From Alligator mississippiensis (lineage: Eukaryota; Chordata; Crocodylia; Alligatoridae), in NCBI RefSeq assembly GCF_030867095.1, contig NC_081824.1:253271956-253335955 (forward strand): 64,000 bases of DNA, written 5' to 3'. A program made the position numbers and the translations under genes. Of this stretch, positions 33,900 through 46,534 are shown piece after piece (positions within the stretch are counted from its first letter, which is position 1; the number at the start of each line of letters is the position of its first letter). Under the pieces are notes generated by a model, which was given only the letters and a program-made list of their open reading frames with translations, was not told the origin of the DNA and did not search any database.

Positions 33900-34680
33900 G
33901 ACAGAAGTTAGAGGGGTGAGAAGCAGAGATTGGAGCAGGGCCAAACCATAGTAAATCAAAACCCAACTTAGGGGTCCAAATAACAGTTTTATTACACAGA
34001 CAACACACTACACAGTCCCATTAAGTTTTTGGTTTTCACACACACACACACACACACACACAAGCACTCACAATGGCAGCAGGAGAAAGAGACTCAGTGG
34101 AAGGGCTGGAGTCCAGGTAGGGAAGAGAAGCAGAGTCCAAGTCCTTGGTTGACGAGGGGGTTGGGGGTGATAGCTACCTATCCAGGCTGGAAAGGGGTCC
34201 TTGTCCAGTAGGTGTTGTCCAGAGGGGGGTCGCTGGCAGGGCCTCTGGGTGGATAGGTGGTGTGGTGTGGTGCTGGTCCAGATGGAGAGGGCGTCCCAAG
34301 GAGTCAGTCTTCACTACTCCTTTTATAGGGCAGACTTCCTCTGATCTCCTACAGGGATGGCTTGTCCAGGCAATGCCTGTCCTGTTCCAGAGGGTTCCAG
34401 GTGTTCTTACTGAGCATGTGCAGCCTGGCACAATGGTGGGTGCCTCATCTTTTGTTTCTTGAATGCTGAGGGTGGTTCCAAGGGCTGGGTCATTGGTCCA
34501 GGTATTGGTGTTGATGGTTCGTTCATTCAGAAGGAGCTATTTTTAGACCTACTGCCATTGTCTCTCAAGCACCCTCATTCATCCCCATTCATTCAGGAAC
34601 CAAGTTACGTAGGAGGGGTAGGTGTGAGTCACAGGCTACACAACCGGGCCTGGGGACAGGATGGAGACTTGACATGACTT
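33900..34680 (-). mobile_element. Probable solo LTR
   Basis: On the minus strand a promoter-like CCTATAAAAGG (34327-34317) is followed about 325 nt later by AATAAAA (33994-33987). The G/T-rich 'tgtgtagtgtgttgtctgtg' just before the signal and the text after it fit a U3-R-U5 order. Candidate 5' end TGTCAAGTCTCC at about 34675. No target duplication or partner LTR found, and the right end is not fixed. No retroviral genes are present. Confidence 0.45.
34038..34062 (+). repeat. (CA)n microsatellite
   Basis: About 12 CA units, inside the R/U5-like part of the probable LTR. Confidence 0.95.
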
Positions 34681-35525
34681 ATGCTAATTTACATATGTAG
34701 GCCTAAATCATATAGTACCAGTAAAACAGGAATATAGAACAGTAAAAATCAATATAAACATAATAATTATACAATATAAAGAAGGAGAAAAAACAAAACA
34801 AATACAACTTGCTACCAAAATAAAATGCTGAAGCTTATCTTATGTCTTAGCTCACTTATACTTATCTATAAGGAATAGAGAGGGAGAGACAAAGTCAGAA
34901 ATGGTTGGGGAAGGGGAGGGAATGCATTTAAAAAAAAAGAGAAAGAAAAACTGGGGGTTTTGCTACAACAACACCTTTGTGATATTCCAATTAGCACAGA
35001 ATGCTGCTGGAACACAAGGCTGGCTTGTAGATGCTTACAGAAATGCTGGATTTGGGCATCTGTTTCACAAAGTTATGCTATTTTACCAGACATAATCACC
35101 ACTGACCAGAACACTTATAAGTCTTGGGATAAAGGTTGAGAATAAATTTAGCAAAACAAATGTACTACATAGTGAAAAGGTAAGTTTAAAAATCACTGCC
35201 AACTCATACTGAAAAAGCATTCAACACAATTTAGTAGGTTTGTTTATGTAAATATACTTCTTTATCTTTTAAATAAGAGAGCCCCAATTTTCCTTAATTT
35301 CCTGGAAACATTATGTATGCTGCTTTGGTTGATTACAGTAACACCTCTCTTGAACAGTCCCCCTGTGTTAAATCCAAGTCATCTGACTATTTCAAAACTT
35401 CTCTCCTTACCTTCTCTCAGACCTCATGATACAACAATATCACTTGCTGGCTGATAAGAAGCAGGACTCGTTTCTGTAAAGAATCTAGCTGTCTAGACAT
35501 TATTTATTTTGCATCTCTGCACAGT
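34681..35525. other. AT-rich interval without features
   Basis: No gene or assigned repeat. Confidence 0.4.
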
Positions 35526-35527
35526 AT

Positions 35528-35615
35528 ATTCCTAGATGCAGAATGTCTTGCATTCAAAAGCTTGTCTAATTCTATCTGAGCTATGCAGTTGGTCCAATAA
35601 AATATATCACACTAA
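35528..35615 (+). mobile_element. Penelope-like element tail, decayed
   Basis: A CTAGATGCA in the place of CTGATGAA, helix GAATG/CATTC around loop TCTTG, then AAAAGCTTGTC, and downstream 'gttggtccaataaaatatat'. Fourth member of the family. Confidence 0.65.
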
Positions 35616-36445
35616 GAAATCCTTACCTCTAACAATTCCTGGACCATCAAGGCTAAAACATCACTCTAACACCACCTTGTAATAAGTGATTAGATTAAAT
35701 CTTATCTTATGAAATGATAGGAGAAATAAAGCCATTCACTGAGTAACTGCAATTCTGTGCCAAAATTAAAGCTTCTATTAAACAAAAAATTGTATATTTC
35801 ACTAGAGGAAAAGGTTTGAGTTTGATACCAGACCATTTTATAACTCAAAAGCATTTCTAATAAATACAGCATATGCCTTTGGAAGAGGCAAAACCCCATA
35901 CTCAGTTTGTTTTGAGTTTGCCCGAAAGGAGGGAAAACAGAATATAATAAGGCTTATTATATTAAATAAGCAACCATTTTCAATTATAAATAAATAGTTT
36001 CTATGCTTACCCTTTCTACTGGGTGAAGGTATTTTTTCTAGTTATAACAGAATGCAAGATTGTATGCTTAAGGTCTAGCTTTTGTGTGTATATGTATGTA
36101 TATACATTATATATACATCTCTATATATCTGTATATATAAATACTATTAAATTGGTTCCTAGCATTTTTGTCATAAATTACTGTCTCCCTATGTAGCAAT
36201 AGTTTGCCTGGTGCCACTCACTAGGATGCTGCACAGATCTATCAAATCTCAATACAGGATTTAAAAAAGAAAAGAAAAGAAAGGAAAACCAAACATGCTG
36301 TATGTAACTCCTCAATGCCACAAGTTTGATAATAACAAATCCCAAAAATGTAACAGAGCCCGTAGAAAAAACAGAATAATTTAATATCTTACTCCACTAC
36401 ACAACAATTTTAAATTTACCATGCAAAGTGAAACCTTGTTAGTTT
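35616..36445. other. AT-rich interval, (TA)n
   Basis: A tatata/gtatat tract at about 36086-36140. No gene. Confidence 0.5.
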
Positions 36446-36449
36446 GATA

Positions 36450-37075
36450 TTGGATAGTTCAACCTCCAGCCTGTAGGCCAAATGTGGCCCTTGAAGCCAT
36501 CATACCTGGCCTGTGGGGCTCCCCATGGGGTGGGAAATATGGTGACAAGAGAGCAGTGGTCATTAATATGGTCAGTCTCCCCCTCCCCAATTCCCAAACC
36601 CCAAGCATTGCACTGCAGATCACAGCTGGGCCATGCCCCCTCCCCCACATCTGGATCAGAAGTAAGCCATGCCCACTTCCCCCTACTCCCCCTGCCCACA
36701 AGGCCAGCTTGGGGGTCGGCCACGCCCTCTTGCCCCATGAGGCCAAGCTATGCCCCCTTTCCTCATGGAGCTAGGCCATGACCCCTTCCTGCATAGGGCC
36801 AGTTTGGCACCAGGCCATACCCTCCCCCCATGGGCCAAGCCAAACCTCCTTTTTCTCTGTTGGGCCAAGCAATACCCCCTTTCCCCTGAGGGGCTGGGCC
36901 ATGCCCCTTCCCCTGTGGGGCTGGGTTGTGGCTGGGCTGTTCCCCCACTGCTCCCCTCCATGTGGTTGAATGACGCCCACTACACCCACACTATTTCTGG
37001 CAGCAGGATCTGGCCCCCAAATGGATGGGGCACTGCCCATCCAGCCCAAGAGCAAAAGGGATGAGCACCTCTAGG
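36450..37075. mobile_element. hAT-like element with tandem core
   Basis: Left 'gttcaacctccagcctgtag' and right 'gatgagcacctctag' are decayed versions of the termini at 43195-43699. The core has about eight diverged units built on ggccatgcccc-ttcccc. This gives overlapping Pro/Gly/Trp-rich ORFs on both strands. Confidence 0.6.
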
Positions 37076-38010
37076 GGAAAAGGATAAGCAACAGTGGTTC
37101 AAGGTATTGGATACTTTGAAGCTATTGTCATTCCCCAGCCAAGAGAATAGGCTTTTATATATTTTAGGATACGGATAATTCAAAATACTTAAAGCCATCA
37201 AGGAAATCCAAAGTCCTTTTCTGGTTTCTTGGACCAGGAAAAGCTCATTAAATACTTTATCTGCCATTAAAATGCTGCCAAAGGCAACACATGCTCAGTC
37301 ATGGGAACCAGTTACACAGTTGGTTGAAGGCAGCCCATACTGAGCATGCCCATACACTAACACAAGGCCAAGGTCCTACTTATTAAATATGCCAGTGGGA
37401 AATTACCATAAAGCGAGGTTTGTGCAGCCCATCTGAATAAAATCTAATACCCATTGCATTGTGTCCTCATCAGTGCTCTTTTTCCAGTCGTAATGAACTA
37501 CTACATTGACTACATTTCAACTTCCTCTTCCCTCCAACAGTTGAGCAGTGCCTTTTTCTCATTTTCAATGATTCCTATTTCCTTATCAGCTTTAAATGCC
37601 CAGCAAATGTCACCAAATGTCTATGTAGATGAGAAGCTCAGTGGCCCCCTCTTTTGGTCCATTGTATGTGACTGGTGTGGCCCTTCCCTCCATGCCTCAC
37701 CTACATATAAATTTTTGGAGGGTCCCAGGACTTGTGACAAGAATACCCAGCTCCAGTCATGAGTGTGGGCCTAATTAGCATGTTGACGCTTTGTGGAGGG
37801 TATCTGTAGTACAGACACATCCTTACCAATGCTAGGTTGTGCTATCAAAAATGTTCAAAAGTGCTATCTATCTCTCTGGAGGAGTGTCCTTGTTGAATGA
37901 AAGCCCTTTTGAGATTTGTGAGATGATGATCACGGGTGTTCTCCTCAAAGCAAATTCGGTGGTATTGGAGGTCTTGGCTGTATGTTACAGTTTTCTTGGT
38001 GTGTTTTGGG
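37076..38010. other. No recognisable feature
   Basis: No exon, RNA or repeat recognised. Confidence 0.4.
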
Positions 38011-38424
38011 CAGGGGTGGGAAAAATACAGCCCATGGGCCAGATTTGACCTGCCAAGCCATTCCATCGGGCCCCTAAAAAATTTAGATATTAAATATTTA
38101 TCTGCCCCTGGCAGCCTGTCAAAGATGACAGGACACAGGGGCAGTAGGACCCAGGGGGAGCCAGCAGCAGAACTAAACAGCCACAGCAGCAAGTCCAGCC
38201 TGGCCCCCACACCCAACCTGCCACCCTGAGCCCTAGCCAGAAGTCTAGCAGGGTCTGCTGGAGGCTTCTGGCCTGGGACTACTCCTGCCTCCCTGCACTG
38301 AGGGAAATACAGATAAGAAGGAGTGGGGGAGGAAGGCAGGGGAGGACTATGGGCAATGGCTCCTGTGGTCCCAGCACTACAGCCAGGGAACCACGTGGTG
38401 CTGGTGGGTGGTGGGGAGTGGGGA

Positions 38425-39000
38425 AGTAGCAGCAACAGGTGGTAGGAAGGGGCAGTGAGTGGGTGCATGGAGCACAGCGACAGCCAGGCAGGAGTGCAGG
38501 GCCCGGGCCGGTGCACTGGGGCCAGCGCAGGAGGGGCCAAGAGCAGGGGAGCAGAAGCACAGGGCCGGGCTGCCAGGGGCTTTGTGGAGCGGGGCTGTCT
38601 CCCTCCTTCCACTGCTTGAGCAGCATAGCCTGGACCCTGCGCTTCTGCCATCCCACTCTGGGCCTTACCGGTGCTTACCCCAGTGCACTGGCACAGGCCC
38701 CATGCTCCTGCCCAGCTGTCACTGCACTCCGCACACCCTCTCGCTGCGCCTTCCCCCCACCTGTTGCAGCCATTTCCCCACTCACCCCCCCCCGCCCACT
38801 GTGCTCCAGCATCATGTCGTTCCCAGCAGCAGCAGGAGAAGGGCAGCAGTGGCAGATGGGGGACAAGGGGCAGCGAGCAGGTGCATGGGGCCCGCACCAG
38901 TGCCCAGGGCCAGGAGTGGCAGAAGCACAGAGTCTGGGCTTGCAGGAGCACTGTGGGGGCTCTGCCTGCCATGGGGAGGAGGTGGAGCAGGCTGTGGGCA
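38425..39000. repeat. Three-copy core with inverted middle copy
   Basis: Copies at about 38425-38630 (+), 38635-38785 (-) and 38820-39000 (+). Shared phrases: gcagtgagtgggtgcatgg / gcagcgagcaggtgcatgg; gcaccagtgcccagggcc / ggtgcactggggccagcg; ggagcagaagcacaggg / gtggcagaagcacagag. The middle copy reads these in reverse. The first two form a large hairpin centred near 38630. Confidence 0.8.
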
Positions 39001-39200
39001 ACCCCCCCCTCCATGCAAGCCAAAACCCTTCCCAGTCTCCCCCCTCCACACACTCACAGCCCCCGACAAAACCCATACCCCACCACACCCCACACATGCA
39101 CACACCCATGGCTATCTAACCCCCCCATAAATCCCACACACACACCCTACCCCACACCCCACATACCGACAAACCTATACCTACACTTCCACCCACACCC
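39000..39200. repeat. C/A-rich low-complexity tract
   Basis: Long C-runs with cacacac and accccac units. No gene. Confidence 0.85.
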
Positions 39201-39484
39201 TCCCACAATATACAAGAGTAAGACTTCATTTTAAGCTATTATACTATCACCTCTGTGTACACTACACAAACACATGTAAATCAGGACAAAAACATTTTTT
39301 TGAAATGTTGAAAACCTCTTGCTGAAAGGAGTAATTCTGGGGGCAAGGGGAGGGACTTCTGGTGGCAAAGGTCAGGGGTTAGGGGGGTTAGGCACCTGTC
39401 AAGGGGTGAGGCTACCCATGTGGCCCTCGATGACTTGCCAAACTTGGTAAGCAGCTTTCCGCTCAAAATAATTGCCTGCTCCTG

Positions 39485-40965
39485 CCATAAATTGACTGAA
39501 TCTTACATTAGTAAAATTTTAATTATAAACCAGACTTACACATCAACACGATTTGAACATCAAAATTATGAATTTACAAAAAAGTATCTTTGAAACAAAA
39601 TATACCATTTCTCCTTTGGTCTCCTTCCTTCCCCCTTCTGCTCCTTTATGTAATATAGGTTTAAAATTTTGAGTCCCAACTTCAAACATTCTTTCACAGA
39701 CAATTTAGCATGTTTACCCAGGATGAGGTTTCTCATTTTCCTCTTTCTCTGAAGTTCTTTCCCAGTCTCTGGCTCTTCCACATCGTTGCCGTTGAGCTTT
39801 GTGGAAACTCAGCCCATAGCACTGCCTCCAATGTTACCATCTGTACTGCCATGAATATAGGGAGGAGCCCCCCGGCCCCAGTCACTACCATCGTGGCAAA
39901 GAAACAGTGTCCAAAAATATGCCTCTGCATCTCTTCCTTCCAGTAGTTACTTAGTCCTGGGGCACTTGGTAACCTGGTCTAGCTGCCAGCATGTTGCAGC
40001 ACTTAGGCCAGCAGTACCTGGTATACTCTCAGCCATCCCAAGTCCCAGAGTTCTGCCAAAAGGCCTTCCTGGAATATGTTTCTCCACACCTGCTGCGTTC
40101 TTTCATCATTTAGGTATCCTACTGGCATGAGCCTATCCTTCTTCCACACACATTTTCAAACCTTCCAATGGTCTTTCAAAACTTCAGGTCCCACCTGTTG
40201 TAGTCCATATCTGTTCCTGAAAGCCTCCAACCCTGTGTACAGTGGCGGTGCCTGCAACATCCATAGTTGCATGAATGGGCACGAAAACACCCCTCACTCT
40301 CTTCATAAGGTTCCCCAAAATACCTAGCAAAACATGCCCTTTTTTATTCCCCACACTGCCACCGTCATGCAACACAGGCTTGTATACTTTGTCAGGATAA
40401 AAAGGAATACATCTGGGAACTGCCATCCTCCATGTTTCCATATCCTGTAAAGCTTTTCCCTTACTAATCTCCCCTACCTGGATTGCCAAGAAAAGGAATA
40501 CAAACTTTTTGAAACACACACACCGTCTGTGGTATATGGAATGTACCTTTAAGGGGCCAGTAGTGGGATGACCCAGTCTCTCCTCCTGATGCCCTGTGTG
40601 TGTGGTTTGTGGTGGTGGGTAGTTATAGTTCTCCCTGCAAGCTGCTCAGATAGCCTAGCCTGTGCAGTCATCTGTGTTTGAGTAGGGCTGTCACATTTGG
40701 TAAATTTGCCCTTCGAAAAACCTCTGCAGTGGTAACTCTATTTTGCCATTTCTTGTTGAGTATGTGGCATAAACAACACAGGTGGAAGCTGTTTAACCCT
40801 TTCCTTTCTTTGCAAGTACTCAAACCAGTAATTATCAACATATAAGAAGAAGAGACCTTGAACTGTCTCTGGAATTGCTGCAGGTAGCATTACAGAACTT
40901 AAAGAGAGAATGTGGTATGTGTATTCCAGTCTTCCATTATTAAGACCAGAGGATCAATCCCCAAA
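39485..40965. other. No recognisable feature
   Basis: No gene, RNA or assigned repeat seen. Confidence 0.35.
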
Positions 40966-40969
40966 ATCC

Positions 40970-41430
40970 AAAGCTAAAATGCCCCTGACTGAGTCCCTCA
41001 GTTCAAAATTGTCCTTCCTGGAGCCTGCTTGTGTCCTGCAGGGCAAACTGCCCCCGTTTGGGGCCTGCCTGGTACCTGAAGCCCAAAGGCCACTCACTCA
41101 GGATCTGCCTAGGCTCTTCAGGCCAAAATGCCCCCATTGGGGCTGGCCCAGGCCCTGTAAGTCAAAACATCCGTACTTGGGGCTGGCCTGGGCACAGCAG
41201 ACCAAAAATCCTCTGCCCAGAGCCCACCTGTTCCTGTGGGCCAAAAAGTTGCTACCCAGGGTCTTCCTGAGCCCTTCAGGCCAAAACTGGAATGCCTGGG
41301 GACCCCCTGAGCCCTGTGGGTCAAAATGCCCCGACCTGAGGCCCATCTGGACCCTACTGGCCAAAATGCCCTCACCCAGGGTCAGCCTGAGCCCTGTGGG
41401 ACAAAAAGCCCTGTCCAAGACCTGCTTGGC
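40970..41430 (+). repeat. 40-bp minisatellite, about 11 units
   Basis: Units begin with caaaa and have the frame caaaatgccc...cccaggg...cctgagccctgtggg. Starts at about 41241, 41281, 41321, 41361 and 41401 show an exact 40-bp period; earlier units are more diverged. The 182-residue + ORF across it is compositional. Confidence 0.9.
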
Positions 41431-41500
41431 TAGCTGTAGACATCCTTCTGCTGAGTGATGATGGCTGAAGAGGCCTGAACTTTGAGAGCTGCACCTAGAT

Positions 41501-41671
41501 CAGGGGTGGGCAATTATTTCGGGTGGAGGGCCACTTACTGAGTTTTGGCAAGCCATTAAAATAAATGGCAGATAATTATTAATTTTCTAAATTTTTTAGG
41601 GTCCCCGTGGGCCAGATAGAATGGCCTGGTGGGCCTCATCTGGCCCGCAGGCTGCATTTTGCCCACTCCTG
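41501..41671. mobile_element. hAT MITE with perfect 8-bp TSD
   Basis: Flanked by ACCTAGAT on both sides (41493-41500 and 41672-41679). Termini CAGGGGTGGGCAAT/TTTTGCCCACTCCTG. Opposite orientation to 28200. 171 bp. Confidence 0.95.
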
Positions 41672-41679
41672 ACCTAGAT

Positions 41680-43190
41680 ACTTGGAACCTGGAACAGCTA
41701 GTAGCCAAGTCTCTAGGTACAGCTTCCAAGTCGCAACTTCCAAGCTGGGGGTATGGGGTTGGGGGGAGAGATTTTGGTGAGGACTACTTATGTTAATCCA
41801 GTGGGGTTATATTTTCTGTTAGTAACTTATTTCTAACCACTGGAGGACCAGGAGCAGCTGTAAGGGGTGGTTTGGAGGCTTCATAGCAGAGTGCTTTTTA
41901 TGCTGTGGGGTTGTTTTCTTTTTTCTTTTCTGTGAGAGATGGGGGCCTGAGTGGAGAGGAACTGAGGACTGGATACAGGAAGAAGGAAACTGCACAGTTC
42001 AGACCCAAGGAGGCATGGCTGAAGCCAGGGTCAGGGTCCATCTGGCTCTGTCACATTACACGCCACGGCAGAGAGAGTGGATGCTGAAAGCGAGGATGAA
42101 CAGGGAATGGCCAGAATTTTCCACTCCTTGCTACTTTCCCACTGCAGCTTCCAGCATTCAGAGGTACCAACCTGACCTCTAGGGAAAATTTCTTCATGAC
42201 ATCAAATTTGATGATGAGCCTGACCCTGAACAGAAAAGCAAAACCCTAGAGGGAAGACACTCAAGCATCCTCAAAGGCCAGACTTCAGTAACAGACAGCA
42301 GCAGAGGAGATTCTCATTGGATAAGATTTCCACAGAGCTCCCACCCCACATATGGGATCCAGGATCCCTGTCCTGGGTCCTCCTTCTTGTGTGGTGGCCA
42401 CTTGTCTCCCTCACACCAGTGCCAGCCTGCAGATCTGGCCCAAAGTTGGAAGGAGCGAACCCTGCATCCTGTAAATGGTGCATTTCTTGAGGAAAAACAT
42501 TCCTTTGGCACTGCAAACAAAGCTCAATGTCAGTAACAAGGAACGTGGGGCTGTTGTCATAATATGGATAATAAATAACAGCACAGACTCATCTGTCACA
42601 TCCATTGCCAGATCTGAAGTAATGCTATTGAAGTAATTGGTATGAAAATAATGTAAAGGGAGGACAGAATCAGTGTAAGTCTTACCTCATGTAAGGAAAC
42701 CAGCTCATAAAGAACTCCTTGAAATTAGAGAAAAGTAATTGTAATGGCATCCATCCAACGTGACTTAATTTTCTGTTGAGGTTAAGCTGCATTAACAAAG
42801 CAGCTTTCTTGCCAAAAACGTCTTTTCCTTGGTTCACATTAAATGCTGGGACTTGCACCTTGGGAAGTCATACCCATCAAAGGTTCTCTGAATTTTCAAT
42901 GAAGTGCCACATTATAATTTTCTCTGGAGTACACAGCGAGTTAATTAAAATATGCACTCTGGACATGGCAAATTTCTTATTATTCAGTAGGAAGGTATAG
43001 TCCCGTGTTTAGCATAGGCAAACTGGAAATAATCTGAGACTGAACACCAGAAATTCAGTTTCAGGCCCAGTCAACATTAGGGGTGAGATTTCCTAACCTC
43101 CCCAAACCCCATCTTAACCAAAACAGCAATCCTAACGTAAGTTCTAGTATTGACATAGTAGCTTTGGAAGAAAAGTACTTTTGGTGACTT
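41680..43190. other. No recognisable feature
   Basis: No gene, RNA or assigned repeat seen. Confidence 0.4.
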
Positions 43191-43194
43191 AGCT

Positions 43195-43699
43195 CAGAGG
43201 TGCTCCATCTGCAGGCTAGATCCAGCCCATGGCATTGTCATTTGGCCTACAGGGCTCCCCATGGGTCTGGGAAATTGGCAGTGGGGGAGCAGTGATACCA
43301 GTCCCATACTGCCAAATCTTCAGACCTATGGGGAGCCCTGGATCCCAGCGTGCAGGGCTGAGTGGGGGCAGCTCAGGGCCAATAGGGCCAAATCCCAGTG
43401 TTGGGTGCCAGGAAGGGGCAGTGCTAGTCCCCCAGGACCCAATCCTGGCATGCAGGAGGTATGAGGGGGTAGTGCCAGGTCCCTGCAATCCAATCCCAGT
43501 GGGAGGGGGTGTTGCTGGGGTCCCAAAGCCCAATCCCAGTGTACAGGGTGCAGGGCGGTATGGCACCAGGCCCCCAGGGCCCAATCCTGATGCACAAGGC
43601 AGAGAGGTGATGGTGCTGGGCCCCAGGGCTTGATCTGGACCATGAATTGGCCCCGTGTCACTCATGTGGCTAATGGGGCCAAAAGATTGAGCACCACTG
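43195..43699. mobile_element. hAT-like element with minisatellite core
   Basis: Termini CAGAGGTGCTCCATCT and complement CAGTGGTGCTCAATCT. The core (about 43330-43640) is five or six diverged units of roughly 58 bp built on cagggcccaatcc-agtgtgcaggg. The flanks do not show a convincing 8-bp duplication. Confidence 0.72.
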
Positions 43700-46530
43700 A
43701 CTATCTTATTCCATTTGGGGAACTGGTTAAAGGTCTACTGGCAAAAGAATACTTGTTGGTATAAACTGTATATATATACAGGTATAAATCCTCAGTATAG
43801 CTATGCTGGCAAACCCTTCAAAAACAGACCAGGCCTTAGTTAGCTTCTTATCCTCCAAGAACCCATCCACACCACAAGTGCAACAATATTCTTGCATAAT
43901 CTTGTAACCTTTTCAGATGACATGATTCCAACAAACATAATCAGCTTGCATCCACATAGCAGCTTTTTATGGCATGACCATAAGTCCCCCAAGTCTGTCT
44001 ATTCATCCTTTCCACTGCACCTTATCTTATTTGTATTACTTCCTACCTGGAAACCTGCACTTCTCCCCTACAATATCTCCACAGGCAACTGAGTGCCCAA
44101 AGGACATATATGTGGAATGGAACCAGGAGCAGTTGGGGGAGTAAGATGTGGGAAGTTCCCTTCTCTCTCCACCTGAGGTTTTGTCTGCATTATAGCATAC
44201 TTCAAGAAGAGCTAAGCTGTCCAAAAGGTGTAAAAAGATGACACCCCAAAGCCAAAGTAGCTCTCCCAACAAAACCCCTAATGTGGACCCAGGTCTGCCA
44301 GAAAAAGAAGTCTTTAGCTTAGCTAATGCCATTCAGGGGAGCTGGTGTGTCCATTGGGTCATCAGTGAGATTGTGGCATTCAACTGCAGCTTTGTGGTTC
44401 TCTGCATCTGACCTTCCTCACTTTGCACATTCAAAAGTCCAAAGAACTTTAATAATACATTTTCTCTTAAATTTGATTCCAGCAAGCTCAATTAGCTTCA
44501 GAGCTGTTTTTAATTTTATGTTTTGCTTCAGAATGTTGGTATTCTAAAATGCCATCCTCAACCTCATCTCCCCTTAGGCAAGGCTGCATTTTGTTCATTA
44601 TTCTTTGGGTGAATTCTGGGGCACTTGGGATAATGAGAAGAGACAAAAGAAATATCTTCCAAACAGCATTATAAAAGCTGTCAGCTTGGAAGTACCAGAG
44701 TGGTGTAGGACTGGCTAGAATCTGCTTCACAGGGGAGTAGATAGTTATCTAGCTCCATTAAAGCTTTTGAAATTACCTCTGTACTCAATGCTTAAATGCT
44801 TTTTTTTTTAAATACCTTCTTACAGAATGCCCCTTAATGAATAAGAGCAGTTATCCCTATGCCTTTGGCAGTCAGACTAACACTTAGGGGCTATTTATTC
44901 TTTTTTTTTTTCCTTTCTGGACAACAACTCCGTCACAATACTGTGCTAAAACAAAGTACAGTGTACATAGGGCTCACTGTTAACCTGGTAAGTCAAACTC
45001 TGTGTGTCCTTGAGGTTATGTGGGACTCCCCCTGATTTAATGGATGACGTAGGTGTTAGGCCAAGGGTAAACTGTAGTTCCTTAATGGAGATCTGGGTAG
45101 GTACAGAGAATAACAATGAAGGCTTTTTTCCCCTTCTGTGCAGTATATTCAAGAGAATAGAGTTAATCTTCCTGGAACCTAAAGAAATATATCTCGGCCT
45201 GTATATAGGACAGGAATACTTAACATGTGGACGACATCATAAATATCCTTGCTTTGTGATCATGAGGTCTCCTGGAAACCAGCTACTTCTTTCAGTGGCT
45301 ATTCTGCATGCTAAAGCATAACCATCCGTAATGCAGTTTCCAGGGTCTAAAAGAAAATTGCATCCACTTTTTCCCCCTCTTCTTTTAGGGCAAGAATAAA
45401 GTCTCATACTTGGTTAATAAAAGGGATCTTTTTAAGGCTTGAAAGCAGAGTGACATATTTAAAACAATAGGAAATCATACCAAGGACATTTTTTGCTTCA
45501 AATTTTGTCTTCCCCCTCCAAGACTGTGCAGACTGTGCTGGAAAGGTGAGGTAAGAAGAAAAGCAATTAGCGATTTTTGTCAGTGGTTAAGATCTCATGA
45601 AAATAACATGTTGATGTGGGAGATGGGCATCCTACAGACATTCACATTGCAAGCTTTCTTCACCAAGCTCTGCTAAAACACTTCACTCCTTACCTTGTCT
45701 AATCCTTGGGCATCTCCTAAATAAGAGACAGGCAAACTGTGCCAAATTCTGTGTTTATAAGGAAACTGTTAATATCTGCTGAGACCACACAACTCTTGAC
45801 ACTGGCAATCTCATCCCAAATTTGAGCGCCAGCCTTCAGAGTGTAAAGTTTTAGCACGGGAGCTCAATAGTTTCACAGCCACACCAACTATCTGAAAAGC
45901 ACAGCAGGCACTGGCCATGTGCAACCAGAGATTCTCTATAGGTACTTCAAACAAATCTGTAAAAGAAGCCTGGAAGAAGTAGTTGTGTATGTCTTTCTCT
46001 TTACACTAAAATGAACAAGTGTACCTGTGACCGTTTGGCAAGACAGCTGGGTCGGTTTTAAAGGGGCCCTTGCCAATCCTGCAGCATGGTGCTGTGAAGG
46101 AAAATGTTCAGGAAACAACCAGCAATGAACCATGCTGGATTTTCATCTCTGTGGTCCACCTGGTGGCTGGTACTTGCAATCACATTTTAAGTCTAGTCAG
46201 AAACAGCACAGATCTACCTGCTTCTGACTCCTTTATTCCTAATTGCAGGGGACCAGAGGCTCCTGCTATGAAGCACAGAGAGGAACACAGATCAATAGCA
46301 TCCACTAACCTAAAAACTCTCTGTGTTGTGATTTTTCCTGGCTTTAACAGTTCAGGGTGGCATTCTGTTTTTTCCTGGTCATCTAAGTGTCCAGAGTTGA
46401 TCATCTACATAGCTGTCTAAGTGCCTGAAGTGCTACTTAAGCACAGAATGTAATTAATCCTGGGCAACTTGTATATGCACACACAGACTGGGCATGAGTG
46501 CTGACAATAGAGGCTTTTCCCATCTTTTTT
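43700..46530. other. Mostly featureless interval
   Basis: T-runs near 44798 and 44902. A possible MITE at 44170-44300 ('gttttgtctgcattatagca' to 'ctaatgtggacccag'). No gene recognised. Confidence 0.35.
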
Positions 46531-46534
46531 CCCA

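Larger units (their letters stand above)
38011..39484. mobile_element. Long hAT element (non-autonomous)
   Basis: Ends match the 28200 family: CAGGGGTGGG with 'gggcccctaaaaaatttaga' at the left, and 'gtggccctcgatgacttgcc' then ATTGCCTGCTCCTG at the right. Where short members read gcctgtca-tgcggccctcga directly, this copy carries about 1.3 kb of GC-rich sequence. The ends have drifted and no clear 8-bp duplication remains. No transposase. Confidence 0.7.

Noticed and set aside
37845..39053. 402-residue minus-strand ORF, longest in the window
   Set aside because: It spans the GC-rich alternating core of a hAT element, is Pro/Ala/Ser/Leu-rich without domains, and overlaps equally long ORFs on the + strand (38439-39130).
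40970..41430. CRISPR-like array appearance (regular 40-bp spacing)
   Set aside because: Units are diverged throughout with no constant repeat and unique spacer pattern, and the DNA is vertebrate.
40910..41458. 182-residue ORF over the 40-bp repeat
   Set aside because: The minisatellite lacks stops in several frames; a 40-bp period shifts frame each unit, so no repeated peptide is conserved.
43187..43707. 8-bp duplication for the 43195-43699 element
   Set aside because: Flanks acttagct and actatctt agree at only about half the positions, so no duplication is claimed.
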